A stretch of DNA of 64,000 bases from positions 23,907,348 through 23,971,347 of the forward strand of contig NC_061870.1 of assembly GCF_907164915.1 (NCBI RefSeq). The letters run 5' to 3'. Positions 10,162 to 20,663 of this stretch are shown piece by piece. The notes below the pieces were generated by a model. It searched no databases. It saw only the letters and a list, made by a program, of their open reading frames with translations, and was not told where the DNA came from. The position numbers and the translations under genes are program-made. The stretch comes from Impatiens glandulifera. Its lineage: Eukaryota > Streptophyta > Magnoliopsida > Ericales > Balsaminaceae. How positions within the stretch are numbered: position 1 is the first letter of the stretch; every line of letters begins with the position of its first letter.

Positions 10162-13060
10162 ATGTCTAAGGTAATCTCTTTTTCTCAAACACAATGCAAG
10201 TAGATTTCGAATTGGTGTATTCGTTAGGGCTGCCGGCAATGGTGGCGATGTTTAAAACCCTAGAAGCCCTTTTATTCTTCACGAGCAGGAGGTTCGTGAA
10301 TTCTTTAAAATGGAGAAGTTGGTCGAAGACTCCATTATAGAAACGGTGAAGGATGCTGAAATATCTATCTCTAAAGATCTCTTTGCCCAGATTCTTGGGC
10401 TTCCGAAGGAAGGTCTTACTACTCTTGAAGAGATTCCTACCGAGGACATCTCGGAAATGCAAGTCGTCTTCTCAAACATCTATGGTCTCGTTGATACTCA
10501 TGGGAAGAAGAAGTATCTTAAATGTGAGTTATGTCTTCTTAATGATATTGTATCCAAGTCTTTTTAGGCGAGGGCAGGGTCGTTCGATGCCTACACCCAA
10601 GAGAGATTTGAGATTATGGTGAAGTCAACTACAAGTTCAACAAGCCATAAGAAAACTTCTGTCGGAGAAACCGCTGAGGTTGTCTCTGTTGCGAAGAAGG
10701 CTAGATTGGAGGAGTCTCTCGCTACAAAGGTGCCTCCCTTGGTAGCCCCTGTTTTGCCTCTGGTCGTAGCACTTGCTGAGGCGTCTATTGTGAATCAATT
10801 TGAAGATTCAGCGTCTACCGAGCCTGTTGGTCAGACTATTGTTATTCCTACAACAGAAACCTCTTCTAAGGTAACCTCCCAACCTATTTTGGCTGTAGAG
10901 CATACTGCTGTTCCCATTGTGGAACAAACTACTGAACCGGTTGCTGAGTCAGCTAGTCCTATTATTGTTGATAAATCTGTTGAGGCCTTTACTGAAGAGC
11001 TATTCAAGGAGCCAGCCGGTCCTATAGCCGAGATAACAACTATTCATACTCCTACTGTAGAGTAGACTACCGCCCCTCAACTTGAAACTATTGCTTCGAA
11101 GGCAGTAGTTCCTTTCTCCTACTTTTCTCCAGCAACAATTTTGAGAGAAGTTCGAGCTGCACAGGGTATCGTCTTCAGGGAACCTGTTCCTACTGCCAAG
11201 CCTGTTGAAGTTGTAGGTAAAGGACCCTTGGTTGATATTCTCGAATCTCTCTTAGAGGTAAAGCAATCTCTTGACCTTATAATGGAGGAGGTTGAGTCTA
11301 CTGCCTCTGAGAGAATAGAATCCTTAGACAAATTATGCAGCATAAAACTCCATACGAAGTTCAATGAAGTTATTCAAGGTGATAATTTGAGTAAGTAGTG
11401 GAAGGCGCTGCTCAAGTTGGAGAAATTAGTCATCATTTGGACCCACACCAAGGATGTTCATGAAGCTCTTAAGAGAAGAGAGCTTGTCGATGTAGTCATC
11501 AGAGGGTATGCTCTATTTCCAATTCTCAGCAAAAGGGAAGCCCACTTCAACCCTCTAGAGAGAACGACTGAGGTAGACAGAAAAGTTAATAAAAGTTTGC
11601 AATTAAATTTGGACTCCTACAGCTCAACAACTCTGTGCTTTATTCATTGCACGGAGTCGTCCAAGATTGAAAAGCTTCGTAAGAAGGCGTCCAATGCCGA
11701 GCTGAATAACGGGGGGATAAAATTCATTGAGAAATGGCAGCCTCCTCCTGCTCGGTCTGTTGAGGAGATTCATATTCTATATCTTCTCACTGCTGAGCAG
11801 CAACAAGCTCCTTTAGTTGAAGAGCATGGAGCTCTTCACACTGCTGAGCAACATCTTCCTATCACTACTGAGCAACATCATCTCCCTATATTTGAAGAGA
11901 AACAAAAACTTCCTTCTATTGAGAAGGAGTTGTCTCAAACTACTGAGCATCAGCAACTCTCCACCGTTGTTAAGGAGCTAGTTTCAAAAGCTGCGGAGAA
12001 GGAGTTCTCTTATACTCCTAAGTAGCTCATCCCGTTTGAGTAGAAGTTGTCTGCTGAGAAAGAGCCTTCCACGGCTGCTGAGCAACTCTCAACTCCTGTC
12101 TCGGCCTCTTTTGTTCAATCAATCTCATCAGACAAGAGACGTCTGAAGAGAAGCGAAATTCTCCTTATTCATTCAAGAAATCCCTCCCTAATAACTCTCT
12201 TAGTTCTGAAGAGGCGTTAGGATTTATCAAGGATCTATATACTGAAACTGAAGGAGTAGACGACAAGTCTCAAGCTATAATCAATGTGCCTTTATGCTCA
12301 TCTCCCGATAAAGAACCATAACCGTTTTCCATTCAAGAAAGTATTCGAGCCTCCCCTATTCGCTCTGTTCCAGATGGCTCTCAAATTGTCTCCTCAGATC
12401 CCACTTCCCCTAAGACGTCCTCTAAGGGAACCATCAATCTTCGGAACTTCATTATGGAATCTCTTGCGCCTATACAACAGAGAATCAATTTAATCTTGAA
12501 TAAGTTGGAGACTCTGGAAGAGCAAACTTCCTCGAACGCAAATGCTACTACTGATGTAGCCCTGGCTTATGGAAATACAATTAAAGAGTCATCGAGGACT
12601 TTGGGTGAAGTATCGATGATCATTAATTAGTTGACCAGGATGAAGACCACTCTACTCAGGAACAACTTCGACCTCCATAATGAGACAATGTCAACAATGA
12701 GTATGTTTGGCCATCAGATGCTCGAAATATCTAAATCCCTCAAGATAGCAGAAGTTGAGTGAATCGAAGATATTGATGCAGTCGCTAAACGCTTTCAAGC
12801 TGAAGAAGATAATGCTAACCCAACTGTTAATAATGTTAAAAAGGGGAAAGTAGCAATCGAGGAGGAAGAGATGGTTAGGGTCGAGGCACTCGATCCAAAA
12901 GGAAGCCAGACCAAGGAATTCGAGGAGGTGGCCGAGGAGGAGGTCAAGGTGTAGACCGTGGAGGAGGTCGAGGAAGAAAAAGTCGATGGCAAAGTCTTCT
13001 CTTCGGCGAAGACGATCAAAACGAAGACCAAAGCTTCAAGAATTAAAAGGGGGAATCTCA
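10162..13060 (+). pseudogene. Sirevirus envelope-like ORF, broken
   Basis: A long third ORF after pol. It opens with ATG at 10162 and is soon frameshifted. From 10310 to 12025 one frame runs through four in-frame stops (10565, 11063, 11396, 12023). The N-terminal part (EKLVEDSIIETVKD, FAQILGLPKEGL, KCELCLLNDIVSKS, then ARAGSFDAYTQERF) resembles the conserved core of many plant retroelement-derived ORFs annotated as envelope-like or plant transposon proteins. The remainder is rich in Pro, Val and Glu with repeats built on AEQ/TEQ and a charged acidic tail near 12780-13040. I see no clear transmembrane segments, so the envelope label is by position only; function is unknown. Confidence 0.7.
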
Positions 13061-13173
13061 AACTTTGTATATTTTATGTTTTTTTCATAATTATATAAAT
13101 ATATTATTTATCTTTTAATTTCTTGTTCTTAATTTAATTTTAACTTAGTTTTAACATCATAAAAAAGGGGAAA
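13044..13173 (+). other. Polypurine tracts of the Sirevirus
   Basis: Two purine runs end the internal region: AAAAGGGGGAA at 13044-13055 and AAAAAAGGGGAAA at 13161-13173. Multiple polypurine tracts are reported for Sireviruses. The second lies directly before the inverted LTR piece, where a 3' LTR should begin. Confidence 0.6.
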
Positions 13174-13570
13174 TTTTTAGATTTAGTTAAATCAAGAAAA
13201 ATGAAAATTAATTATTGGAGAAATAATTAATTAAGGAAAAATGCTTTAATTGATTTAAATGAACTTAGGTGAATAAGTTTAAATTAATACGATATAGTTT
13301 TAATGATGTGTTCGTGAATAAAGCTAAGTTATGTAAATGTTTATGCGTAGCTACGTCTCAAGAAACGTGAGAAGATGTCTTACTTCAACAGACGTGTTGG
13401 TCTGATGAAGCGCGAGTAGACGTTTCACTTCATCAGACACTTTTTTCTGAAGAAGTGCGCGAGTAGACGTTTCACTTCATCAACCACTTTGGTCTGAAGA
13501 AGTGTGCGAGCAAACGTCTCACTTCAACAGACGCTTTAGTCTAAAGAAGTGTGCGAGCAAAATACTAAAA
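13174..13570 (-). repeat. Inverted copy of the 3' third of the Sirevirus LTR
   Basis: The reverse complement matches 4090-4427: the blocks CACGAACACATCATT, CACCTAAGTTCATTTAAATC and CTTAATTAATTATTTCTC occur in that order. It also holds about four units of the 45-48 bp GACGTCT/CTTCTTCAGAC repeat. It begins right after the polypurine tract and is abruptly replaced at about 13560-13570 by AT-rich sequence. A normal element would carry a direct LTR starting TGTTAGGACC here. Confidence 0.8.
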
Positions 13571-13740
13571 TACCCTATATTTTAAATAATTATTAAATTT
13601 TATTTTATTTATATATGTATATATATATATATTAATATCCTTTAACTTTTTTTACCAAAAATAATTACCACTTCCTCAAAATCTTCAAGAATTATTTTTT
13701 TTTCTCTCTAAATTATTTAAATAACCTAATTCGAACAAGA
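13571..13740. other. AT-rich end segment of the Sirevirus insertion
   Basis: No coding content. The last bases (TTATTTAAATAACCTAATTC then GAACA at 13733-13737) loosely resemble the LTR end, which finishes TCTAACA, and may be the remnant of the true 3' LTR end. Host repeat sequence resumes at 13741. Confidence 0.4.
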
Positions 13741-13910
13741 GTTAAGATGGTTGTTCACACATGAATTTATTTTAAAGCTTGTTTGATGTGGGATCATTTA
13801 ATATTTAATCTTTATATTATCTATTTATTTAACAATAAAAATTATATTCATTAATCAAACCATCAAATTATTCCTAATTATTAAACAATAATCCTAAATA
13901 ATCTACTTTT
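13741..13910. repeat. Continuation of the dispersed repeat right of the Sirevirus
   Basis: It matches 2748-2915 closely (TTCACACATG, GATGTGGGATCATTTA, CATTAATCAAACCATCAAAT). It marks the right flank of the insertion. Confidence 0.75.
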
Positions 13911-14315
13911 CATTAAGATTTTTTTTTTCAAATCTCTGAAAATATAATAAATTGATTATAAAATATTTAAATTCAAATTAATAATTATAATTATTTTAAT
14001 CTATAACTAAATAACAAATATTGTGTATACTCATTAATTTTTTGAATTTCTGGTTAAGAAGATAAATAAAAAATATAGATTAAAGGGTAAAAACATTAAC
14101 AAACTGTCTTGACAAGGACTAAATTATAGCCCGCTTGTACCTATTTTTTTTATTGTTAATATAAAATAGTATAATTAAATATTGATTGCACTATATTATA
14201 GAGGCTTGTACCTATAACCCAACACTATTTGCCTATCAGAATATATAGTATACCTTTAATGTTAGGTATAAAAGGAGAAAAATCTATTAAAGAGAGAGTG
14301 ATATATTTTAAAAGG

Positions 14316-14318
<3 letters not shown>
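13911..14318. other. AT-rich spacer
   Basis: No gene seen. GCTTGTACCTAT occurs twice (about 14133 and 14203), about 70 bp apart, in an otherwise low-complexity stretch. Confidence 0.5.

Positions 14319-14392
<74 letters not shown>
14319..14392. repeat. (TA)n microsatellite, 74 bp
   Basis: Uninterrupted alternating TA. It directly precedes the left, truncated end of the Copia fragment and may mark its breakpoint. Confidence 0.95.
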
Positions 14393-14397
<5 letters not shown>

Positions 14398-14763
14398 ATA
14401 TATATAAAGAGAATGATTCTTTTCTAATTATAAATTTTAAAAGTCTATATATATTTACATTGTAAACGAGTTGTAGAGAAGGGTGAGACTAAAACCTATA
14501 ATATATAGAGAGTTAGAATTTGTAATTATAACTTTATTGAATCGATTCTCCGAAATTAGGACGTAGGACATTGTTGGTCCGAACTTGGATAAAACTCTTA
14601 TGTAGTTGTTCTGTTTATTATTTACTTTTACGTTATTGTTTTACATCCATTACGATTGTTATATTACCGCTTTTTTCATTCTCCGGGAGATAGTTTTCAC
14701 AATAAAATGTTATTAGAGCGAGGTTGGTCTAAGGCGGTCGCGATTCGATTTCTTTGACTTAAG

Positions 14764-15990
14764 ATGTGGTCGACTTCTAGAGTGGATATCGAGAAGTTCG
14801 ATGGTATGAATGATTTTGGGTTATGGAAGATGAAGATGAGGGCACACCTAGGCAACATGGGAGTCGCTAAAACACCCAAGGGTGAATCAAAATTACCAGT
14901 CTCGATGGATGCGGAGAAAAAGATGGAGGTGTTGGAAAGGGTCTATAATATCTTGATTCTTAGTCTTAGTGACAAGGTACTGCGAGAAGTTGCTAGTGCC
15001 ACAACGACAACAAAGGTGTGACTTCAGTTAGAATTTTTGTATATGACTAAGACACTGTCGTCTCAGATCTACATCAAGTAGAGATTCTTCAAGTTTAGAA
15101 TGACTGAGGAGAATGATTTGTAGACGCATCTCGACGATTATGTCAAGATTCTTCTTGATTTAGAAAACATCGGGAAGAAGTACAATGGTGAGGATAAGAC
15201 ACTGATGTTCTTGAATTTTTTACCGAAGTCGTATGAGACATTTATAGACATACTCAAGCATGGGAGGGAGGAACTTACCCTCGATGATGTAATGAGTGCG
15301 TTGAGATCGAAGGACCAAAAGAAGAAGAAGAAAGAGAGCAATGTGAGTGGAGATGGACTCTTGGTTCAAGGGAGAACCGAGAAAAGAGACAATAAAAGTA
15401 AGAAGAAGAGGCATTCGAAGTCTCTCGGGAAGAAATCTACTGAATGCTATAATTGTGACAAGGAGGGGCACTTTAAGCGAGATTGTCCATATTTGATTAA
15501 AGACGTGAAGAAGAGCGGAGAAGCGGTAGTTGTTCAAGAGGTCGAGAAAGGGTACGAACGTGCGGATGTTCTCATTGTCTCCACTAATTAGTCTAGCAAG
15601 CATTGGATTATGAATTTCGGGTGTTCGTTCCAAATGACACCTAACAAGAGTTGGTTAGAGACCTATGAGAAGATTTCGGTGTGCGAAGTTTTGTAAGGTA
15701 ATAACAAGTCTTGTAGGGTGATGGGGATCAGAATAGTGCGTTTAAAGACGCATGATGGAATCAAGAGGGTATTGACGGAAGTACAACATGTTCCGAATCT
15801 TCGGAGGAATTTAATCTCTCTTGGCTCACTAGACCAACTTGGTTTTGCATGGAAGAGTGAGAAGAACGTATTGAAGGTCATAAAAAGGGTCTTTATTGGT
15901 AATGAGGGGTGTACAAGAGAAGAGTCTTTACGTCCTTTAAGGCAGCACCTTGTTGGTGATAGGGCATTAGTGGCAGAACTTTGAGATGTA
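14764..15990 (+). pseudogene. gag: Copia gag-protease of fragment 1, broken
   Basis: Starts MWSTSRVDIEKFDG and continues GLWKMKMRAHLGNMG, a typical gag start. A stop near 15019 and further stops before 15205 interrupt it. HLDDYVKILLDLENIGKKY and LPKSYETFIDILKHGREEL follow. The zinc knuckle CYNCDKEGHFKRDC is intact at about 15445-15490. The protease site reads WIMNFGCSFQMTP instead of the usual W-I-L-D-S-G: the catalytic Asp is lost. The tail before the LINE is the start of gag-pre-integrase. Confidence 0.85.
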
Positions 15991-16006
15991 TCGTCCACAA
16001 GTCTTT
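15991..16006 (+). other. Target-site duplication, left copy (LINE)
   Basis: TCGTCCACAAGTCTTT is repeated at 16827-16842. The pair brackets the LINE insertion exactly within the Copia reading frame. Confidence 0.85.
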
Positions 16007-16826
16007 TTTTTTTTTTTGGGAAAACGACTTAGCGTCATTTCATTAAAAATTCCCAAAAACGGGAAAAAAAACCACGAGTTTAAGAGATCATTCTAGACAG
16101 GCCTAGAATGATTTTGAAGTCGTAACATTCTGAATAAAAGCTAAAAACGTAAATGAATTATCTGTTTACAATGCTTTTAATTCTAGTGAGTTTAAAAAAC
16201 GGTAAATTCCAGTTCCTGCAGATATTCCAGTTCTGCTCCGTGCTTGGAATTCCTCTCCACGTTCCCGCGAGGGCGCTGCAATCCGATACAATATCTTTCC
16301 ATAACTCGTCAATGCTCCTGCGGGTTCTGTCATATACCCTTGCATTCCGTTCTTGCCAAATGTTATACACCACTGCTCCAAAGCCGCACTTGAACACGCT
16401 TGTTGCAAATCTATTTCCCTTGGCTTTGAGTAGTGCCGCTTCTTTGATTTCATTCCATTCGCTCGGGAAACTGATCAGCTCCAGGCTTTTATAGAATCTG
16501 TCCCAAAGCTCCGAAGCAATACAACAGCTCCCGAATAGGTGATCTATGGTTTCTTCATTTCCTATGCATAGAAGACAGCTCGCGTCCGGGATGCTCATAT
16601 ACTTACTGATACGATCACGTGTGTTGAGTCTTTCCCGGAAGGCGAGCCATAGGATGAACTGGTGTCGAGGGATAATCTTGGTTGACCATACAAGAGGAGC
16701 CCATTCTACTTTCTGCGCTTTTTCCCGGATTACCTCCCATATTTTCTTCAATACCAGCTTCCCATTGTCCTCAGCTTTCCATTCATGAATATCCGGTCTG
16801 TCGTGTAGTTGTATGTTACTTATATG
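16003..16826 (-). mobile_element. 5'-truncated LINE inserted in the Copia element
   Basis: On the minus strand it runs from 16826 to a poly(A) tail seen as a T run at 16004-16017. It is flanked by a 15-16 bp duplication of Copia sequence (15991-16006 and 16827-16842). Truncated 5' end, poly(A) and long target duplication are the hallmarks of target-primed reverse transcription. Only the ORF2 C-terminus and 3' UTR were inserted, so the copy was dead on arrival. Confidence 0.92.
16158..16826 (-). pseudogene. LINE ORF2 C-terminus with reverse-transcriptase zinc-binding domain (zf-RVT)
   Basis: About 220 codons are open on the minus strand: WAPLVWSTKIIPRHQFILWL, RDRISKYMSIPD, and the zinc-binding segment CLLCIGNEETIDHLFGSC, then WDRFYKSLELISF and NIWQERNARVYD. 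This matches the zf-RVT domain that follows RT in plant L1-like elements. The open frame continues past 16826 into antisense Copia sequence up to 16994; those extra N-terminal residues are not LINE. The long open frame suggests a fairly recent insertion. Confidence 0.88.
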
Positions 16827-16842
16827 TCGTCCACAAGTCTTT
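16827..16842 (+). other. Target-site duplication, right copy (LINE)
   Basis: Second copy of TCGTCCACAAGTCTTT; the Copia coding sequence resumes right after it. Confidence 0.85.
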
Positions 16843-16999
16843 GGCATAAAAGATTGTGGCATGTGAGTGAGAGGGGTTTGAAGGAGTTGAGTAAAATAGG
16901 CTATTTTGGCAAGGAGAAACTTGATGATTTTGGAGATTTGTGAGAACTGCAATACTGACCTCCACCTGGAGTTGTAGTCCTTTCCAGCCCCCACAAGTC

Positions 17000-18440
17000 T
17001 AAGTGACCATAATTGAGCGTCTTTTGAGTCACCTCAACTGATCGCCCAAACTTCACCCTATATGTAGTTCTCGCAAAACTCTAAATCATTAAGTTTTTCC
17101 TTGCCAAAATAGTCTCTCTTACTCAACTCTTCAAACCTCTCTCACTCACGTACCCTAATCTCTTATTCCATAGACTTGTGGACGATACATCTCGTGGCTT
17201 CTCCAATGCCGCCATATCTCCAACCAATGTGCTTCCTTGAAAGACGTAAAGACTCTTCTCTCGTACGCCTCTCATTACCACTAGAGACCATTTGTAACTC
17301 TCAATACGTTCTTCTCATCCTTCCATACAAAACCAAGTTGGTCTAGTGAGTTGAGAGAGATTAAATTCCTCAGAAGGTCTAGGACAAGACGTACGTCTGT
17401 CAATACCTTCTCGATTCCAGCATGCATCTTCAAATGCACTATTCCGATCCCCATCACCCTACAAGACTTGTTGTTACCTAATAAAACCTCTCCCACCAAA
17501 GTCTTCTCATAAGTCTCAAATCAACTCTCGTTAGGTGTCATATTGAATGAACACTCGAAATCTATAATCCAACGTTTGTTAGACTAATTACTGGAGACAA
17601 CAAGAATATCCGTACTTTCGTACCCATTCTCGACATCTTTAACAACCGCCGCTTCTCCGCTCTTCATCATGTCGTTACTCAAATCTGGACAATCTTGCTT
17701 AAAGTGCCCCTCCTTGTTACAATTGTATCACTTAGTAAATTTCTTCCCGAGACACTTCGAATGTCTTTTTTGTTTGTTTTTATTGTCTCCCCTCTCGATT
17801 CTCCCTCGATTAAAGAGTCCATCTCCACTTACATTGCTCTCTTCGTTCTTTTTCTTTTGTTCCTTCGATCTCAACACACTCATCACATCATCGATGATAA
17901 ACTCCTCCCTCCCATGCTTGAGTATGTCTATGAACGTCTTATATGACTTCGATAAAGAATTCAAAAGCATTGTCGCCTTATCCTCATCCTTGTATTTCTC
18001 CCTGATGTTTTCCAAATCAAGGAGAATCTTGACATAATCATCGAGATGTGTCTACAAGTCCTTCCCCTCAGCCATTATAAACTTGAAGAATCATTGTTTG
18101 ATGTAGATTCGAGATGACAATGTCTTAGTCATAAACAAAGACTTCTACTAAAGTCAGACCTCTATTACCGTCGTGACACTAGTAACCTCTCGCAACACCT
18201 TATCACTTAGACTAAGAATTAATGTATTATAGGAGACTAAGAATTAATGTATTACAGGACTTTTTCAACACCTCCACCTTTTTCTCCGCATCTATCGAGG
18301 CCAGTAATTGTGATTCCCCCTCGAGTGCTTTAGAAACTCCCATGTTGCCTAAGTGTGTCCTCATATTTATCTTCCATAACCCATAGTCCTTCGTCCAATC
18401 GAACTTCTCGATATGAACCATATATAGAAGTCGACCCCAT
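17000..18440 (-). pseudogene. gag: Copia gag-protease-integrase start of fragment 2, broken
   Basis: Minus-strand pieces: IEKFDWTKDYGLWKINM (near 18421-18360), LPKSYKTF-type block SLSKSYKTFIDILKHGREEF (17950-17900), zinc knuckle YNCNKEGHFKQDC-like sequence near 17730-17690, protease remnant WIIDFECSFNMTP near 17575, and LLRNLISLNSLDQLGFVW near 17380-17320. The first Cys codon of the knuckle and the DSG triad are changed, and several stops and frameshifts are present. It is clearly non-functional. Confidence 0.82.
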
Positions 18441-18539
18441 CTGAAATATTTAAAATAATTGACCGAATCAAGAAAATAAACTCACCAAAAAAATAAAACG
18501 CAATCGCCTTAACCCAACTTAGCTCTATACCAATTTGTG

Positions 18540-19181
18540 GTGAAAACTATCACCCTAAGAATGAAAGCAGAATAATATCAACCGTAGTGGAATGCAGAAC
18601 AATAGCACAACAATAAGAATGAACGAAATAATGACTCAAGAATCTTACCTAGGTTCAGACCAACTATATTCTACGTCCTGCTTTTGGATAATTGATTTAA
18701 TATAGTGATAATAGGAATTACAAACTCCAACTCTCTCTGTTTGTTTTAGGTTTAGTCTCACACTCTCTTCTCGTTTACAATGTATATATTTAGGCTTTTA
18801 GAATTCATAATATCAACCGTAGTGGAATGCAGAACAATAGCGCAACAATAAGAATGAACAAAATAACGACTCAAGAATCTTACCTAGGTTCGGACCAACT
18901 ATATTCTACGTCCTACTTTTGGATAATCGATTCATTATAGTTATAATAGGAATTACAAACTCCAACTCTCTCTGTTTGTTCTAGGTTTAGTCTTACACTC
19001 TCTTCTCGTTTACAATGTATATATTTAGGCTTTTAGAATTCATAATTAGGGTAAATATCATGTGATATTTTTGACATCTCCACCATGATATGATCTCGTG
19101 GCGATTTAGTTGAAATTTTCATAATACGATTTGATTGACATCTTCACCATTATGTGATTTCATGTATTTTTGAATCCAACA
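18540..19181 (-). repeat. LTR of Copia fragment 2, with an internal 235-bp tandem duplication
   Basis: On the minus strand the LTR starts TGTTGGATTCAAAAATACAT at 19181 and ends ATAGTTTTCACCACAAA, next to the primer binding site TTGGTATAGAGCT. A 235-bp block is present twice in direct tandem: 18574-18808 and 18809-19044, nearly identical. Fragment 1 has only one copy of this block. Confidence 0.85.
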
Positions 19182-19329
19182 AATAATCGCACATAACATT
19201 AAGGCACACCAAATTGGGACTCAAAACCCTAGGCTTAATTCCACTTACATGAATTTTAAACACCTTCGAGATATTTTATGGTAATTCGGTGCATATTCTG
19301 GTCTTCTAGTTAATCTAAATATGTTAGAC

Positions 19330-20500
19330 ATTTTTTTCTTAAATTCTATTTCGAATAGAAGAAGGACGATGTTGTCAAATGTGTTGGGGTTCAGAATTGG
19401 TGGTCTTCCATCAACATATCTTGGTAAATATTGGGTGTTAAATTACGATCCAATGTTTCTTAGGACCCAATTATCACTAAAATAGAATGTAAACTATTTA
19501 GATGGAAAAATAAATAATCTTGAAAGGGGTTGGATAATCCTCATTAATAGTGTATTGTCATTTATGTCTACATATATGATGTCTTTATTCATTCTCCCCA
19601 AGAGTGTAACGATGAAAATTTAGAGAATAATGTGTAAATTTATTTTGAGATCTTCTAATTCATCGTTTTGTCATTTAGTTATTTGAGATAAGATTAAATA
19701 TTTTAAAAATCAATGAGGTCTGAATATTCGGGATCTTATTTCCTTTAATAAGGATCTTCTATCAAAATAATGTATTAGATTTTGCTAAGGAGCTTAATAG
19801 TCTCTGGGATACGTTGATCATATGTAAGTATGATCACGATTGGTCTGGTTGGTTCACCAAAATATCTAATTATCCAGTGGGGTGTAGTATTTGGAGGGAA
19901 ATTTATTTCATGTGGAAAAGTTTTCGTGAGTAGTCTAGATTCATTGTTGGGATGGTCTTCAACCAATTTTTGGGATGACATTTGATATAGTGTCAAAAGT
20001 CTAGCTATGATGTATTCCGAGCTTGTTTCCATTGCTATATGTAGAAATGTCATAGTTAATGACATATTTGATCTTCAGTCTAGTGGTTTTGCTAGCCGAA
20101 TTAGATACAAAAGGAGATTAAACATTAATGAGAGTTCGTCCCATAATAGAGTTTCACTTTTGGTAGGACATAAGCAAATGTCCCTATCTGAAGAAGTCGT
20201 TATGCGTTGACAAGACATGTATAGTTTTCATGTGAGGCATTGTACAAGTTGTCCGCTAAAATGATTCCATATAATTTTTGTTGGGAGAAACTTTGAGAGT
20301 CAATTTTTTTTATTAAAGATCTCGTTCTTTGGATGAAGCGTTATTCACGGTAGAATTCTAACGAATTATATGTGCATGAAAAAAAGTTGTATTATGGTTA
20401 ATCGTTGTCATATGTATCACGATGAGGTTGAATCGAAGACCCACTTACTTTTGCATTATCGATGGGTGACTAGCATTTGGAGCTATTATTGGTATTAATG
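19330..20500 (+). pseudogene. Old LINE reverse-transcriptase relic
   Basis: Degenerate plus-strand traces of a plant L1-like ORF2: MLSNVLGFRIGGLPSTYLG (near 19370-19428), GWIILINSVLSFMSTYMMSL (near 19530-19590), LNIRDLISFNKDLL (near 19722-19763) and LWDTLIICKYDHDWSG. These follow the usual order of the RT thumb region and the run-up to the zf-RVT domain. Many stops and frameshifts show it is much older than the LINE at 16003-16826. Confidence 0.7.
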
Positions 20501-20556
20501 TGATTCAAATTTAATTTTAAATATATAAAGTAAAAATTTAATTTTCAATTAGAATA

Positions 20557-20606
20557 ATATATATATATATATATATATATTTTTATTAATCTTCATATAG
20601 ATTATG

Positions 20607-20661
<55 letters not shown>
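20557..20661. repeat. (AT)n microsatellites in two blocks
   Basis: Alternating AT at 20557-20580 and 20610-20661, separated by 29 bp of other AT-rich sequence. The protein-like reading frame across it is purely repeat-encoded. Confidence 0.95.

Positions 20662-20663
<2 letters not shown>

Larger units (their letters stand above)
3262..13737 (+). mobile_element. Degenerate Copia-superfamily LTR retrotransposon, Sirevirus type, with envelope-like ORF
   Basis: Order of parts: LTR (3262-4427), tRNA-Met-type primer binding site, gag with zinc knuckle, protease, integrase, reverse transcriptase, RNase H, a long spacer, an envelope-like ORF and two polypurine tracts. The Copia order (integrase before reverse transcriptase) plus a late extra ORF is diagnostic of Sireviruses. 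Every coding part has premature stops or frameshifts. The dispersed repeat it entered resumes at 13741, so the right edge lies near 13737, but no direct 3' LTR is found; an inverted LTR piece is there instead. No convincing 5-bp target duplication is visible. Confidence 0.88.
14400..16949 (+). mobile_element. Tork-like Copia fragment 1 (forward), interrupted by a LINE
   Basis: Contains the 3' part of an LTR (about 14400-14702), a primer binding site-like TGTTATTAGAGCGAGG, gag, protease and the first part of integrase. Sequence resumes after the LINE with LWHKRLWHVSERGLKEL (gag-pre-integrase) and ends abruptly near 16949. There it meets a second, inverted copy of the same family. The 5' part of the LTR and all of RT and RNase H are missing. 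Confidence 0.82.
16950..19181 (-). mobile_element. Tork-like Copia fragment 2 (inverted copy)
   Basis: On the minus strand it reads LTR (19181 to about 18540), primer binding site, gag, protease, gag-pre-integrase and the first integrase residues (HLDLWGLERTTTPGG near 17020-16960). It is the same family as fragment 1, diverged by many substitutions. The two fragments meet head to head at about 16949 inside the integrase start, forming an imperfect inverted repeat with arms over 2 kb. No RT survives here either. Confidence 0.82.

Noticed and set aside
12795..13061. Serine-rich minus-strand ORF at the end of the envelope-like region
   Set aside because: It is the antisense of the acidic tail (GAG/GAA codons) of the plus-strand ORF.
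16827..16994. N-terminal extension of the LINE open frame, up to 16994
   Set aside because: It lies outside the LINE target duplication and is antisense Copia sequence, so it is not part of a LINE protein.
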